Source: Stutzerimonas stutzeri (GTDB lineage Bacteria; Pseudomonadota; Gammaproteobacteria; Pseudomonadales; Pseudomonadaceae). Taken from it: 64,000 nucleotides of DNA. The notes under the pieces were generated by a model that saw only the letters and a list, made by a program, of their open reading frames with translations, was not told the DNA's origin and searched no databases. Made by a program: the position numbers and the translations under genes. This document shows positions 29,765 through 39,247 of the stretch, in pieces. Positions within the stretch are counted from its first letter, which is position 1, and every line of letters starts with the position of its first letter. The DNA is taken from positions 111,199 through 175,198 of the forward strand of contig NZ_JAMOIC010000010.1 in NCBI RefSeq assembly GCF_024448895.1, in the 5' to 3' direction.

Positions 29765-31230
29765 TTGTTGCTCTCCGCCCCAAGTCCGCAGAGCGCGAGC
29801 AGACGCGCAGAGTCCAGATGGGTATCGACCAGATCGGCCAGGCGCTCGATATCGCGCTCACGCAATGCTCGGTAATCGACCGCCTGCGCATCCTCCAGCC
29901 CGGCCCAACGCAGCAACGCCAGGCAGGCGGCAGGCGTCTCGAACAGCCCGTGCAGGTAGGTGCCGAGCACCTGACCGTCCTTGCTGATAGCGCCCTCACT
30001 GCGCCCATCGTCGAGGGTTACCGCCGCGCGTTCGAGAGCCGCACCGGTGCTCACGCCGGCATGAATTTCGTAGCCACTGATCTCGACCTCCCCCAACGTC
30101 AGACGCCCCTTGACGTTGCGCAATTGTTTGCTGGCCGCGAGCGTTGTCGAGAACGCCAGCAAGCCAAACCCGTCGCTCTGGCCCGCCGGCCCTTCCAGAC
30201 CGAGAGGATCGGCGATTCGCTCACCCAGCATCTGCAGCCCGCCGCAGATCCCCAGCAGCTTGCCGCCGTAGCGCAGGTGCCGGGTGAGCGCCTGTTCCCA
30301 GCCGTTTGCACGCAACCATGCGAGATCGGCACGCACGCTTTTCGAGCCCGGCAGGATGATCATATCGGCAGGCGGGACAGGCTGCCCCGGGCCGACGAAA
30401 TGCAGATCGACCTGTGGATGCAGGCGCAGTGGGTCGAAATCAGTGTGGTTGCTGATACGCGGCAACACGGGCACCACCACCTTCAGCGTCTGTTCCACTT
30501 TCGAAGACTGGCGGATATCGACGGCATCTTCCGCCTCAAGATGGAAATCCATGAGGTAAGGCAGCACGCCGAGAACAGGCTTGCCGGTGCGCTGTTCGAG
30601 CCAGTCCAACCCCGGCTGCAGCAGGGCGATATCGCCACGGAACCGGTTGATCACGAAGCCTTTGATCCGCGCCTGTTCGCTTGGGCTGAGCAACTCCAGG
30701 GTGCCAACCAGATGGGCGAATACGCCGCCCTTGTCGATATCGGCGATGAGGATTACCGGGCAGTCGACCGCCTCGGCAAAGCCCATGTTGGCAATGTCGT
30801 TGGCGCGCAGGTTGATCTCCGCCGGGGACCCGGCACCTTCGACCACCACTACCTCATACGCTTCGCTGAGACGGCGATGGGATTCGAGCACCGCCGCCAT
30901 CGCCACGCGCTTGTAGTCGTGGTACGCCACCGCATCCATGTTGGTAACGGCGCGCCCGTGAATGATGATCTGGGCCCCGGTATCACTGTTGGGTTTGAGC
31001 AGGACGGGATTCATGTCGGTATGCGGTGCCAGCCCGGCAGCCTGAGCCTGTACCGCCTGCGCCCGACCGATTTCACCACCGTCGGCCGTCACTGCACTGT
31101 TCAGGGCCATGTTCTGCGGTTTGAACGGCACGACCGATACGCCCTGACGTCGCAACCAGCGACAAAGGGCCGTCACCAGGGTGCTCTTGCCGGCATCGGA
31201 CGTGGTGCCCTGCACCATCAATGTGTTCAT
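29761..31230 (-). CDS. cobQ: Cobyric acid synthase
   Basis: A 489-residue ATP-dependent amidotransferase that amidates four side chains of adenosylcobyrinic acid a,c-diamide. The N-terminal dethiobiotin-synthetase-like domain has [15 protein letters not shown] and [10 protein letters not shown]. The C-terminal class I glutaminase carries [12 protein letters not shown] (catalytic Cys) and GTYLHGLFE (catalytic His). The ATG ending at 31230 places MNTLMVQGT at the start as in homologs; an earlier start adds 61 residues inside cobD. Confidence 0.95.
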   Translation of the reverse strand: MNTLMVQGTTSDAGKSTLVTALCRWLRRQGVSVVPFKPQNMALNSAVTADGGEIGRAQAVQAQAAGLAPHTDMNPVLLKPNSDTGAQIIIHGRAVTNMDAVAYHDYKRVAMAAVLESHRRLSEAYEVVVVEGAGSPAEINLRANDIANMGFAEAVDCPVILIADIDKGGVFAHLVGTLELLSPSEQARIKGFVINRFRGDIALLQPGLDWLEQRTGKPVLGVLPYLMDFHLEAEDAVDIRQSSKVEQTLKVVVPVLPRISNHTDFDPLRLHPQVDLHFVGPGQPVPPADMIILPGSKSVRADLAWLRANGWEQALTRHLRYGGKLLGICGGLQMLGERIADPLGLEGPAGQSDGFGLLAFSTTLAASKQLRNVKGRLTLGEVEISGYEIHAGVSTGAALERAAVTLDDGRSEGAISKDGQVLGTYLHGLFETPAACLALLRWAGLEDAQAVDYRALRERDIERLADLVDTHLDSARLLALCGLGAESNK

Positions 31231-32219
31231 GCCCCACTCTCCCGATAATCTGACAGCGTGTTCGCAAGCCGCTGCCAACCCTGCTCGTTCGCCGGCAATC
31301 CGAAGCGCAGGCTTTGTGGGTAGCGGTAACGGCGAACGAGGATGCCTTTCCGAGCCAAGAACTCGTAGATCCGATCGGAATTTTCGGTCGCGACCCACTG
31401 AAAAAGACCGCACCCGCCCGCGGGCGGCAGATCATGCTCCGCCAGAAGCTGGGCCAGTCTGTGGCTGTCAGCGAGCAGCCGTTCGCGCTGCTGGCGCTGG
31501 CCTTCGCGATCGGCGAGCAGCAAAGTGCCGATGAAACGAGACGGCCCCGCGATCGGCCAGGGGCCCAATGCATCGTCAAGCTGGGCAAGCAGCTCGGCTT
31601 GCGCCAGTACGAAACCGAGCCGCGCACCGGCCATAGCGAAGAATTTACCGAACGACCTGAGCACGATCAGGCCCGGTAGATGGCTGTGCATTGCCAGGCT
31701 TTGCCCGGGTGTCGGATCCATGAACGCTTCATCGACCACCAGCCAGCCGCCACGCGAAGCCAGGCGCTCATGCCACTCCAGCAGCTGGGCCGGAGGAATC
31801 AGCCGCCCTGTCGGGTTATTGGGGTTGACCACCACCAGCACGTCCAACTGGTCGAGGGCGCGGTGCACGCTGCCTTCACTGAACTCGAACAGGCGATGCC
31901 CCTCGCGCCGCCAGGCCTCGGCATGCTCGCCATAACAGGGCGACACGACCCCGACCTGCAGTTGCCGGCGTAGCCGCGGCAGCATCTGGATCGCCGCCTG
32001 CGAACCGGCGACCGGCAATACCGACTCAGCGTGATAGTAATCGCGCGCCGCTGCTTCGAGGCTGTCTTCGGTCTCGGGCAGGCGTATCCAGGCATCCGCT
32101 GGAATCGCGGGCACCGCAAAGCCGTACGGCGCAATTCCAGTGGACAGATCAAGCCATTCCGGCAACGCAATCTGGTATTCGCGCGCCGCTGCACGCAGAC
32201 GGCCACCGTGCTCAAGCAT
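31227..32219 (-). CDS. cobD: Threonine-phosphate decarboxylase (PLP)
   Basis: A 330-residue aminotransferase-fold enzyme that makes (R)-1-aminopropan-2-ol phosphate for the cobinamide side chain. [12 protein letters not shown] near the N-terminus, [13 protein letters not shown], the aspartate in [10 protein letters not shown] and the Schiff-base lysine in [16 protein letters not shown] are the family motifs. It is called cobC in Pseudomonas denitrificans nomenclature. The start is the ATG at 32219, overlapping cbiB by 8 bp. Confidence 0.92.
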   Translation of the reverse strand: MLEHGGRLRAAAREYQIALPEWLDLSTGIAPYGFAVPAIPADAWIRLPETEDSLEAAARDYYHAESVLPVAGSQAAIQMLPRLRRQLQVGVVSPCYGEHAEAWRREGHRLFEFSEGSVHRALDQLDVLVVVNPNNPTGRLIPPAQLLEWHERLASRGGWLVVDEAFMDPTPGQSLAMHSHLPGLIVLRSFGKFFAMAGARLGFVLAQAELLAQLDDALGPWPIAGPSRFIGTLLLADREGQRQQRERLLADSHRLAQLLAEHDLPPAGGCGLFQWVATENSDRIYEFLARKGILVRRYRYPQSLRFGLPANEQGWQRLANTLSDYRESGA

Positions 32220-33123
32220 GTAACCAACCCCCCAGCAAAAGCACGAGCAACCAGAGGCCGACACCAGCCCAGACCATATCCAGCGCACGCTCGATGTCCC
32301 GAGGCGTCGGCGCAGCTCCAGCGCCCAGCGTTGGGCGGGCATGAACTTCGCCGTGATAGATCGCCGGGCCACCAAGCGTTATGCCCAGCGCACCTGCCCC
32401 CGCCGCCATTACCGGGCCGGCGTTGGGGCTGTCCCACAGCGGGGCCTGACGTCTCCAGCAACGAAGTGAATTCCAGGTCTGCCCCAGCACTGCGTAGGTC
32501 AGCGCGACCAGCCTCGCGGGTATGTAATTCAGCAGGTCATCTATTCGCGCGGCAGCCCAGCCAAAGCGTTCGAAGCGCAGATTACGGTAGCCCCACATCG
32601 CGTCCAACGTGTTACTCAAGCGATACAACACCACGCCCGGAGCGCCGGCTATGGCGAACCAGAACAACGCGGCGAACACCGCGTCGCTGCCGTTTTCAAG
32701 TGCTGATTCGGTCGCCGCACGAGCTACGCCCTGCTCGTCCAGCTCGCGCGTGTCACGACTCACGATGAAACCGACACGTGTACGCGCTGCTGCCAGATCA
32801 CCTTTGCGCAGCGCATTAGCCACCGGTATCAGATGTTCACCAAGGCTGCGCAGCCCCAGCGCCAGATAAAGCAGCATGACTTCCACCCACCAGCCGATAC
32901 CCGGCAGCAGGCTGAGCAACCAGGCGATAGCCGTCAGCGGTAGCACGGCCATGCACCAGGCGGTGACGCCGTGACTGCGCCAACCGCGTCCATCAGGCCC
33001 ATTGAAGTGTTGCTCCAGGCGATCCGCCAGCCGGCCGAACAACACCAGCGGATGATTGCGACGAGGCTCACCCAGCAACATGTCCAGGCCAACCCCAGCC
33101 AGGCAGCTCAGCGCCACACTCAC
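32212..33123 (-). CDS. cbiB: Adenosylcobinamide-phosphate synthase (CbiB/CobD)
   Basis: A 303-residue membrane enzyme attaching aminopropanol (phosphate) to adenosylcobyric acid. Family motifs are [56 protein letters not shown] and [16 protein letters not shown]. The GTG at 33123 overlaps the bluB stop (GTGA) and gives the family-typical short N-terminus; a TTG 15 bp upstream is possible but less likely. It follows bluB and precedes cobD. Confidence 0.93.
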   Translation of the reverse strand: MSVALSCLAGVGLDMLLGEPRRNHPLVLFGRLADRLEQHFNGPDGRGWRSHGVTAWCMAVLPLTAIAWLLSLLPGIGWWVEVMLLYLALGLRSLGEHLIPVANALRKGDLAAARTRVGFIVSRDTRELDEQGVARAATESALENGSDAVFAALFWFAIAGAPGVVLYRLSNTLDAMWGYRNLRFERFGWAAARIDDLLNYIPARLVALTYAVLGQTWNSLRCWRRQAPLWDSPNAGPVMAAGAGALGITLGGPAIYHGEVHARPTLGAGAAPTPRDIERALDMVWAGVGLWLLVLLLGGWLHA

Positions 33124-33770
33124 TCGGGCGACTCCCAACCGTTGTTGAACAGCAGCTCATCCAACGGCCGAGGTTGAGTCCAGCCCTCCATCGCCAGCAT
33201 CGGCTCCGGGTAGAACTCCGCCACCGGCCCGAGACAGATGATCGCGATCGGCTTTGCGCCAGCCGGCATCTGCAGCAGAGCGGCAAGTGACTGAGGATCG
33301 AACAGCGATACCCAGCCCATTCCGAGACCTTCAGCACGGGCCGCGAGCCACAGGTTCTGGATAGCGCAGGCAGCCGAGGCAAGGTCCATTTCCGGCAAGG
33401 TGCGGCGGCCGAAAATATGGGCGTCGCGCGCTTCCATCAGCGCGACCACCAGCAGCTCGGCGCACTCGCGGATGCCCTCGACTTTAAGCTGCATGAAGGC
33501 GCTCCCCCGCTCCCCCAGCGCTTCGGCGGTAAGCAGTCTCTCTTCCTCTACCTGCACGGCGATGGCATCGCGCAGGTCCTGCCGGGTAATGCGCACGAAA
33601 CGCCAAGGCTGCATCAGGCCGACACTAGGCGCCTGATGTGCCGCTTCCAGAAGACGGGCAAGCAGTTCGGCGGGCACTTCTCCGTCGATGAAATGGCGCA
33701 TGTCGCGGCGCTCGGCAATCGCCCGATAGACGCCGGCTCGCTGTGCGTCGGTGAAGGCGTGCTCGGTCAT
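33120..33770 (-). CDS. bluB: 5,6-dimethylbenzimidazole synthase BluB
   Basis: A 216-residue flavin-destructase of the nitroreductase fold that makes the B12 lower ligand from FMNH2 and O2. Motifs are [35 protein letters not shown] and [22 protein letters not shown]. Oxygen dependence indicates aerobic lower-ligand synthesis, fitting the cobT gene downstream. It overlaps cobB and cbiB by 4 bp each. Confidence 0.95.
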   Translation of the reverse strand: MTEHAFTDAQRAGVYRAIAERRDMRHFIDGEVPAELLARLLEAAHQAPSVGLMQPWRFVRITRQDLRDAIAVQVEEERLLTAEALGERGSAFMQLKVEGIRECAELLVVALMEARDAHIFGRRTLPEMDLASAACAIQNLWLAARAEGLGMGWVSLFDPQSLAALLQMPAGAKPIAIICLGPVAEFYPEPMLAMEGWTQPRPLDELLFNNGWESPE

Positions 33771-35062
33771 GGCTTGAACAACGCTGCGGCTGCCTCGGGA
33801 GCTGACGGCAGATAGAAGTGGATATAGGAAGCAGTGAGCCGTCCGTCTCGGTATACCGCTTCAGCCGTACGTTTGTAATTGGGGCACACACCGCGAGCCA
33901 GTGGCTGCAACGGCGACTCCAACGAGGAATGATGATAGGTGTGACCGCGCAATTTGCCTTCCGGCAGTTCCACTTCCTGAAGCGCCAGCGCGGTCAGCCG
34001 TTTCTGCATCTGGGCCTCGCCAGGCAGCAACCCAAGCATGTTCTCGCGCGCACCGCTCTGATCGGTCAGGCCGTCGAGCAGGTAAAGCATGCCGCCACAT
34101 TCGGCCACTATCGGTTTCCCCGCGGCGTGATGAGCGCGGATGGCATCGGCCATCTGCTGATTGCGGCTCAATGCCGGCATGTGCAGCTCCGGATAACCGC
34201 CGGGCAGATAGAGGCTGTCTATCGCGGGCAGCTTATTGAAACGAAGCGGTGAGAAGAACAGCAGCTCCGCGCCCAGAGCGCTTAGCAGATCAAGGTTCGC
34301 CTGATAGATGAAGGCGAACGCCGCATCCCTCGCGACACCGATGCGTACGCCTTGCAACAACGGTGGCAATTCGCGCAGTTCGGGCGGCGGGAAGCAGACC
34401 GGCACGGGGAGCTCTCGATCGGCGCTCGCCTCCAGTGCGTCGGCGGCCGCATCGAGCCGTGCATCCAGATCTGCCAATTCCTGTGCCTGCACCAGTCCGA
34501 GGTGGCGGCTCGGCAGCTCGACCCCTGCGCTGCGCGGCAAGGCACCAAACCAGCCTATATGAGGCGGCAGGCAATCCCGAAGAATATCGCCGTGGCGGCT
34601 GCTGCCCACGCGGTTGGCGAGCACGCCGGCAAATGGAAGATCGGGGTCATAGCTGGACAAGCCGTGCGCAAGTGCGCCAAAGGTCTGCGCCATGGCCGAT
34701 CCATCGATAACCCCGAGGACCGGAATGCCGAAGTGTTTCGCCAGATCGGCGGCCGAAGGACTGCCATCGAACAGGCCCATGACACCTTCGATCAAGATCA
34801 GATCCGCATCGGCTGCCGCCGTCCATAGCAGACGTCGGCTTTCGGTTTCTCCAACCATCGCGAGATCGAGCTGGTAGACAGGGTTGCCGCTGGCACGGGC
34901 GAGCACCATCGGGTCAAGGAAATCCGGCCCGCACTTGAAGACCCGCACTCGCCTGCCCTGGCGCGCATGCAGGCGCGCCAACCCTGCCGTAACGGTGGTC
35001 TTGCCCTGACCTGATGCCGGCGCGGCAATCAACAGCGCCGGGCAGTTGTGCGACTCGATCAT
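33767..35062 (-). CDS. cobB: Cobyrinic acid a,c-diamide synthase
   Basis: A 431-residue glutamine amidotransferase that amidates the a and c side chains of the corrin. The N-terminal P-loop is APASGQGKTTVTAGLAR, followed by FKCGPDFLDP. The C-terminal glutaminase includes LPGGYPELH and the catalytic cysteine in VAECGGMLYLLDG, with a late histidine in ASYIHFYLPS. Whether it prefers cobyrinate or hydrogenobyrinate cannot be read here. It lies 58 bp after cobO and overlaps bluB. Confidence 0.95.
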   Translation of the reverse strand: MIESHNCPALLIAAPASGQGKTTVTAGLARLHARQGRRVRVFKCGPDFLDPMVLARASGNPVYQLDLAMVGETESRRLLWTAAADADLILIEGVMGLFDGSPSAADLAKHFGIPVLGVIDGSAMAQTFGALAHGLSSYDPDLPFAGVLANRVGSSRHGDILRDCLPPHIGWFGALPRSAGVELPSRHLGLVQAQELADLDARLDAAADALEASADRELPVPVCFPPPELRELPPLLQGVRIGVARDAAFAFIYQANLDLLSALGAELLFFSPLRFNKLPAIDSLYLPGGYPELHMPALSRNQQMADAIRAHHAAGKPIVAECGGMLYLLDGLTDQSGARENMLGLLPGEAQMQKRLTALALQEVELPEGKLRGHTYHHSSLESPLQPLARGVCPNYKRTAEAVYRDGRLTASYIHFYLPSAPEAAAALFKP

Positions 35063-35120
35063 CGTGCAGCACCACGCCCGGTGACGCTCACATTACCTTC
35101 ACGACACTTATTGGCTGGCA

Positions 35121-35732
35121 TCAGTACTCCACCCCTTTCTGGGCCTTCACGCCTGCCTTGAACGCATGCTTGACCACATTCATCTCGGTGACGGTATCGG
35201 CCGCTTCGATCAGGCCCGGCGGCGCGCCTCGGCCCGTCACCACCACGTGCTGCAACAGGGGCCGCGATTCGATATCGGCGAGCACGGGTTCGAGGTCGAG
35301 ATAGCCGTATTTCAGCGCGATGTTCAGCTCGTCGAGCACCACCAACCCGATCGCCGGATCGGCCAGCAGCTCGGCCGCCACAGCCCAGGCTTCGCGGGCC
35401 TTGGCGATGTCACGCTGACGATCCTGGGTTTCCCAGGTGAAGCCTTCGCCCATCACGTGATAGCGAACCTCGTCAGGAAAGCGGCGGAAGAAGCTCTCTT
35501 CGCCAGTGCTCGCAGCGCCCTTGATGAACTGCACCACGCCCACCTTGATGCCATGACCCAACGCGCGGGCTACCATGCCGAAGGCCGAGCTGCTCTTGCC
35601 CTTGCCGTTGCCGCTGTGCACCAACAGGAGACCGTACTCGTCATTCGCCGCTGCGATTTTCTCGTCGATCAGCGCTTTCTTGCGCTGCATCCTCGCCTTG
35701 TGGCGTTCGTCGCGATCGCTGGATTCGTTCAT
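35121..35732 (-). CDS. cobO: Cob(I)yrinic acid a,c-diamide adenosyltransferase
   Basis: A 203-residue CobA/CobO/BtuR-type ATP:corrinoid adenosyltransferase. The modified P-loop GNGKGKSSSAFG near residue 41, GVVQFIKG, and the VVLDELNIALKYGYL and VVTGRGAPPGLIEAAD segments are diagnostic. It attaches the upper adenosyl ligand. A good GGAG precedes the ATG. It is the first gene of the cobalamin operon, 294 nt downstream of the B12 riboswitch. Confidence 0.95.
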   Translation of the reverse strand: MNESSDRDERHKARMQRKKALIDEKIAAANDEYGLLLVHSGNGKGKSSSAFGMVARALGHGIKVGVVQFIKGAASTGEESFFRRFPDEVRYHVMGEGFTWETQDRQRDIAKAREAWAVAAELLADPAIGLVVLDELNIALKYGYLDLEPVLADIESRPLLQHVVVTGRGAPPGLIEAADTVTEMNVVKHAFKAGVKAQKGVEY

Positions 35733-36026
35733 ATCAGTACTCCTTCATGCTGGACGTGCGGGCCCAGCAGCCCGGCGAACATCAGCGCAGTGACATGTAG
35801 CGCCACGCAATCGCGGCTAATGACTGCCGATGCGCTGAACCTGAAAGGAAATACTGCCCAGCAGCGCAGAGGCTGCAGGCTTGAGAAGGGGCGTTCGGTC
35901 AAAATCAGATCTCCGTCGTGCCCGCCGCACGACAACCAGTCGAATAAGGCAGGCGGAGATCGTAGAAGGAGTGCAGGTGCAGGCAGCCGCACCCCGTTCA
36001 GCGCCCGCCGCACTGCCGTGGAATGC
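35733..36026 (-). other. Structured leader between B12 riboswitch and cobO
   Basis: No supported gene lies here. The stretch contains a perfect hairpin GTCGTGC-CCGCC-GCACGAC (35915-35933). A flanking pair, GATCTCCG (35908-35915) and CGGAGATC (35954-35961), can form an outer stem. On the minus-strand transcript a GATTTTG follows. It may belong to the riboswitch expression platform. A minus-strand frame ending in ATGA over the cobO start is not protein-like. Confidence 0.4.
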
Positions 36027-36187
36027 GACAGGCCGGTCTCCGGGCTTACGAGCAGATGCGTTGCAGCATCCCGGAAACCGCGCCTTCCCATGCATGAGCA
36101 CAGTGGCTGCTGCGGTGTCCTGTCTCGCCTACCGTTGCGGGGGCAGCGCCGGATTCTTCGTGGAATGAACCGGCTTCCCTGTTTCAC
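36027..36187 (-). promoter_or_regulatory. Adenosylcobalamin riboswitch
   Basis: On the minus strand the B12 aptamer elements occur in order: GGGAAGCCGGT, GAATCCGGCGCTGCCCCCGC, AACGGTAGG, CAGCCACTG (B12 box region), CATGGGAAGGCG, and the closing GTAAGCCCGGAGACCGGCC. Together these are the consensus of the cobalamin riboswitch. High adenosylcobalamin would lower expression of the cobO operon. It is oriented toward cobO and no other gene intervenes. Confidence 0.95.
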
Positions 36188-36202
36188 CCATCTGGCGGCG
36201 GC

Positions 36203-36357
36203 GCTGTTGAGATTTCGACGCGACCGAACCGAAGAACGCGGGGCTAGGCGCGAACCGTGTGGTTTGGTTGATCCAAACGAACGGCGAGCAGCCCAACATC
36301 GCATCAACGCAGGCCCGGCCATAGGGGTTCCGCGGCGCGGATCGAAATCTCAACAGC
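36203..36357. repeat. 16-bp perfect inverted repeat with 123-bp interior
   Basis: GCTGTTGAGATTTCGA at 36203-36218 is the exact reverse complement of 36342-36357. The interior contains smaller inverted pairs: GTTTGG/CCAAAC around 36262-36280, and GTTGAT/ATCAAC. It sits between the riboswitch and the metallophosphoesterase gene. It could be a MITE-like insertion, a long hairpin RNA or a regulator site; no flanking target duplication is obvious. Confidence 0.6.
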
Positions 36358-36561
36358 ACCAGGGACCAGGGGGTACCTGAAGCAGCGCGGAGGGTAGTCC
36401 AAGGCCATGCACAGCGCAACCTCGGGCGCTTCAGCCAAGGCGACCGCAACGATCAGACGCATCTCGCACGCAATCTACCGGAACCGTCGGACGCTTCTGG
36501 CCTTCGAATGCAACAATGCCCCTTCGCCTTCCGCCCATTACCTACGAGAAGACGCCTGTCC

Positions 36562-37365
36562 ATGACGACCATCGTGCAGATTTCAGACACCCACTTCGGC
36601 ACCGAGCACCCCGCCGTGGTGCAAGCAATGGAAGACCACGTGCGCGAGCACGGTGCCGATCTGCTGGTTTTTTCCGGGGATATCACGCAACGGGCCAAAG
36701 CCGATCAGTTTGCCGCGGCGCAGGCTTTCGTCCAGCGCCTACACGGGCATGGCGTTGCCGAGACCTTGGTGATTCCGGGTAATCACGACATTCCGCTGTA
36801 TAACGTTTTCGCCCGATTCCTCATGCCTTACCGGAACTACCGACGACATTTCGGTGATGACCTCGAGCCCACCTTCGAGAACGATGAGGCGTTGATCATC
36901 GGCCTTAATACCACCCATCCGCGCCGGCACAAAGACGGCGTAGTAACCAAGGCGCAGGTTGAAACGGTAACCCAGCGACTGCGGCAGACCGACCCCAACA
37001 AGCTGCGTGTTGTCGTGGCTCACCAACCATTCGGTGCGATGGTGCTGAGTGATCTGAGCAACCTGCAGCACAACGCCGACGATGCACTGCACTGCTGGGC
37101 TGACGAAGGGCTGGACCTGGTGATGGGCGGGCACATTCACCTGCCCTATGTCCTCCCCCTATCCAAACAGTATCCCGGACTGTCGCGGGAAATATGGATG
37201 GTCCAGGCCGGGACCACCCTGTCGTCGAGAGTCCGCGGCACCTCGCCCAACTCGTTCAACCGTTTGAAGCTGCACGCCGGCGCCCAGAAAACCGCGTGTG
37301 TCGAGCGTTGGGATCTTCTCGACGACAGCTTCGTGCTCGGGTCGCATTTCAATCTGCATTGGTAG
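36562..37365 (+). CDS. Calcineurin-like metallophosphoesterase
   Basis: A 267-residue protein with all metallophosphoesterase motifs: QISDTHFG (motif I), VFSGDITQRA (motif II), VIPGNHDIPLY (motif III), VVAHQPF (motif IV) and MGGHIHLPY (motif V). It would hydrolyse a phosphoester using two metal ions; the substrate (cyclic nucleotide, nucleotide or other) is not determined. The start at 36562 begins MTTIVQISDTHF; an earlier frame start adds 18 unrelated residues. It is a lone plus-strand gene. Confidence 0.88.
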   Translation: MTTIVQISDTHFGTEHPAVVQAMEDHVREHGADLLVFSGDITQRAKADQFAAAQAFVQRLHGHGVAETLVIPGNHDIPLYNVFARFLMPYRNYRRHFGDDLEPTFENDEALIIGLNTTHPRRHKDGVVTKAQVETVTQRLRQTDPNKLRVVVAHQPFGAMVLSDLSNLQHNADDALHCWADEGLDLVMGGHIHLPYVLPLSKQYPGLSREIWMVQAGTTLSSRVRGTSPNSFNRLKLHAGAQKTACVERWDLLDDSFVLGSHFNLHW

Positions 37366-37409
37366 CCACGGCGGTCGGCATGTTGCTGACCGCCCCTGAA
37401 AATGGCTCA

Positions 37410-38675
37410 TCAGCCAATCGCACCCGCAGCGGCAAGCCCTGTGAGATAAACGCCGACGAACCCGAGATTGAAGGCTATGAAGAGGTACAGGCTGTATTTC
37501 AGGTAGCTGCCGAACGTCAGGCCAGGCACCTTGCTCATGGCAACGATACCGGCAGCCGAGCCGATCACCAGCAACGAACCGCCAACCCCGACCGAGTACG
37601 TCAGCACCATCCATTCCGCTACGCCCATTTCCAGACCGGACTTGAGCAACGCAGCTGTCAGCGGCACGTTATCGATGGCGGCAGATAGCAAGCCCATCAA
37701 GTAGTTGGCCATGACCGCCGGGATCTGGTCATAGATGTGGACCAGCCCATCGAGCACCTGGATTTCCTTGAGCATACCGACCAGCAAGAGGATGCCGAGA
37801 AAGAACAGCAACGTTTCGAATTCGACCTGGCGGACGTATTCGAGAATCGGATCGGTCTCGATGTCATCGCTGAAGAAGCGCGCCACCAGAAACATGATCG
37901 ACAGGCCGGTAAGGAAGGTCAGAACCGGCGGAATCTGAAAGAAGAAGTTGCCGGCAATTGTGCAGAGAATGGTCCCGAGAAATATCAAGGCGATCGCAAT
38001 ATCAACGCGGCGCACTTCGGTCCTCTGGCTGGTCACTTGGACCTGCCCGCTCATGCCGAACGAAAGCATCGCGGCAAGCAGCATGACCGCAAGGAAAGCC
38101 GGAACCGCCAGCAATAGCAGCTGCAGAATCTGCACCTTGCCAGCCAGGAAGATCATCAGCGTGGTCACGTCACCCGTGATCAACGCTACGCCGCCGGAGT
38201 TGACCGAGAACACGACCAGCGCGGCGTACTTGATGGTTTTCTCTGCGCTCAGCTTGAGCGACATGATCAGCGTGATGGAAACCAGCGTCGCGGTGATGTT
38301 ATCGGCCAGAGAAGAGAACACGAAGCAGAACGTCGCCGTTAGGAACAACAGCTGACGTTCGCTGATCTGCTTGGGCAACACCAGATAGATCAGGTTTTCG
38401 ATCAACCCTTTCTTGTTCAGGTAAGCCACGAAGGTCATCGCCGCTACCAGGAATATCCAGAGCCCCGCGATCTCGGCAATGTTTTCGTTCAGACTTTCGA
38501 GCACCTGCTCTCGCGCGGGTCCTGCCGGCGAAAACATGAACAGCAGCATCCAGGCCAGGGTGCCGAAGAACAGCGTGACCTTGGCTTTGTTCACATGGGT
38601 TATTTCTTCCAGAACGACACCGAGCAGAGCGGCCACGGCGAGGCCGATCAGCACGTACTGAAGTACATCAGGCAT
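37410..38675 (-). CDS. nhaD: Na+/H+ antiporter NhaD
   Basis: A 421-residue inner-membrane antiporter of the arsenite/Na+ permease superfamily with about 11-12 hydrophobic helices. Conserved stretches are GLWIFLVAAMTFVAYLNKKG, SSLADNITATLVSITL and SAAIDNVPLTAALLKSG, whose Asp/Asn pairs are typical transport residues. It exports Na+ at alkaline or saline conditions. The ATG at 38675 is chosen; earlier codons add 34 polar residues. Together with oadGAB it points to active sodium cycling. Confidence 0.93.
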   Translation of the reverse strand: MPDVLQYVLIGLAVAALLGVVLEEITHVNKAKVTLFFGTLAWMLLFMFSPAGPAREQVLESLNENIAEIAGLWIFLVAAMTFVAYLNKKGLIENLIYLVLPKQISERQLLFLTATFCFVFSSLADNITATLVSITLIMSLKLSAEKTIKYAALVVFSVNSGGVALITGDVTTLMIFLAGKVQILQLLLLAVPAFLAVMLLAAMLSFGMSGQVQVTSQRTEVRRVDIAIALIFLGTILCTIAGNFFFQIPPVLTFLTGLSIMFLVARFFSDDIETDPILEYVRQVEFETLLFFLGILLLVGMLKEIQVLDGLVHIYDQIPAVMANYLMGLLSAAIDNVPLTAALLKSGLEMGVAEWMVLTYSVGVGGSLLVIGSAAGIVAMSKVPGLTFGSYLKYSLYLFIAFNLGFVGVYLTGLAAAGAIG

Positions 38676-38826
38676 AAGGCACCTAGCGGTAAAGGGAAAC
38701 GGTTCGTGCGCAGGACGCGCACCCGAGAAGTTGGGGCGCCGATCATAGCCAAAGTGCGACAATTCGACACCTGACAAATGTCAATTCAGGGACTATTTCA
38801 GGATATTCCGACGTACCGGCCTGCGC

Positions 38827-39147
38827 TCAATGACGCGGCACGAAACCGCCTGGTTTGGCGGACAGCCAGTCAACGAAAGCTCGCATACGTGAATCCGCCA
38901 TCAAGGCATCGCGAGTGTTGAACTCCAGCGCCAGCTCCTTTTCGGTGAACAGGCGATGGATCTGATTATGGCAAGGTCGACAAACCCAGAGGGTCGCCGT
39001 GATCCGCTCTTCCCGCCCGAACCTCTTGCGCACATAAGTCTTGCCATGTAGCGACTTGGGGATCAGATGATGGCGGGTCAGCGGCGTGTGACGCAGACAG
39101 AGTTCACAGGCCTCAGGCTGGTCTGGCAGCCGCAGGATGGGGGTCAT
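38827..39147 (-). CDS. Small HNH-family nuclease-like protein
   Basis: A 106-residue protein with two zinc CxxC pairs (CELC and CRPCHNQIH) framing the HNH-type motif RHHLIPKS. The final NQIH supplies metal-ligand histidine. The family occurs as small stand-alone proteins in many gamma-proteobacteria; whether it cleaves DNA has not been settled to my knowledge. It stands between the NlpC/P60 lipoprotein genes and nhaD on the same strand. Confidence 0.82.
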   Translation of the reverse strand: MTPILRLPDQPEACELCLRHTPLTRHHLIPKSLHGKTYVRKRFGREERITATLWVCRPCHNQIHRLFTEKELALEFNTRDALMADSRMRAFVDWLSAKPGGFVPRH

Positions 39148-39247
39148 CTACCGACACCCGAAGCGGTAGTGGCGGGTAACGAGCGATCGGAGAAAGCGTC
39201 AGAGCCGGTTGCGCCGTTCACCATGTTCTCCAGCCATGCGCACTAAC

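Noticed and set aside
29818-31248. A 476-codon open frame antisense to cobQ
   Set aside because: It mirrors the codon pattern of a GC-rich gene on the other strand, has no recognisable motif and lies wholly over cobQ and neighbours.
35729-36322. A 197-codon minus-strand frame running through the B12 riboswitch and ending in ATGA over the cobO start
   Set aside because: It crosses the conserved aptamer and its translation is Arg/Ser-rich and unlike any protein family. The overlap with cobO is suggestive only of a short terminal peptide.
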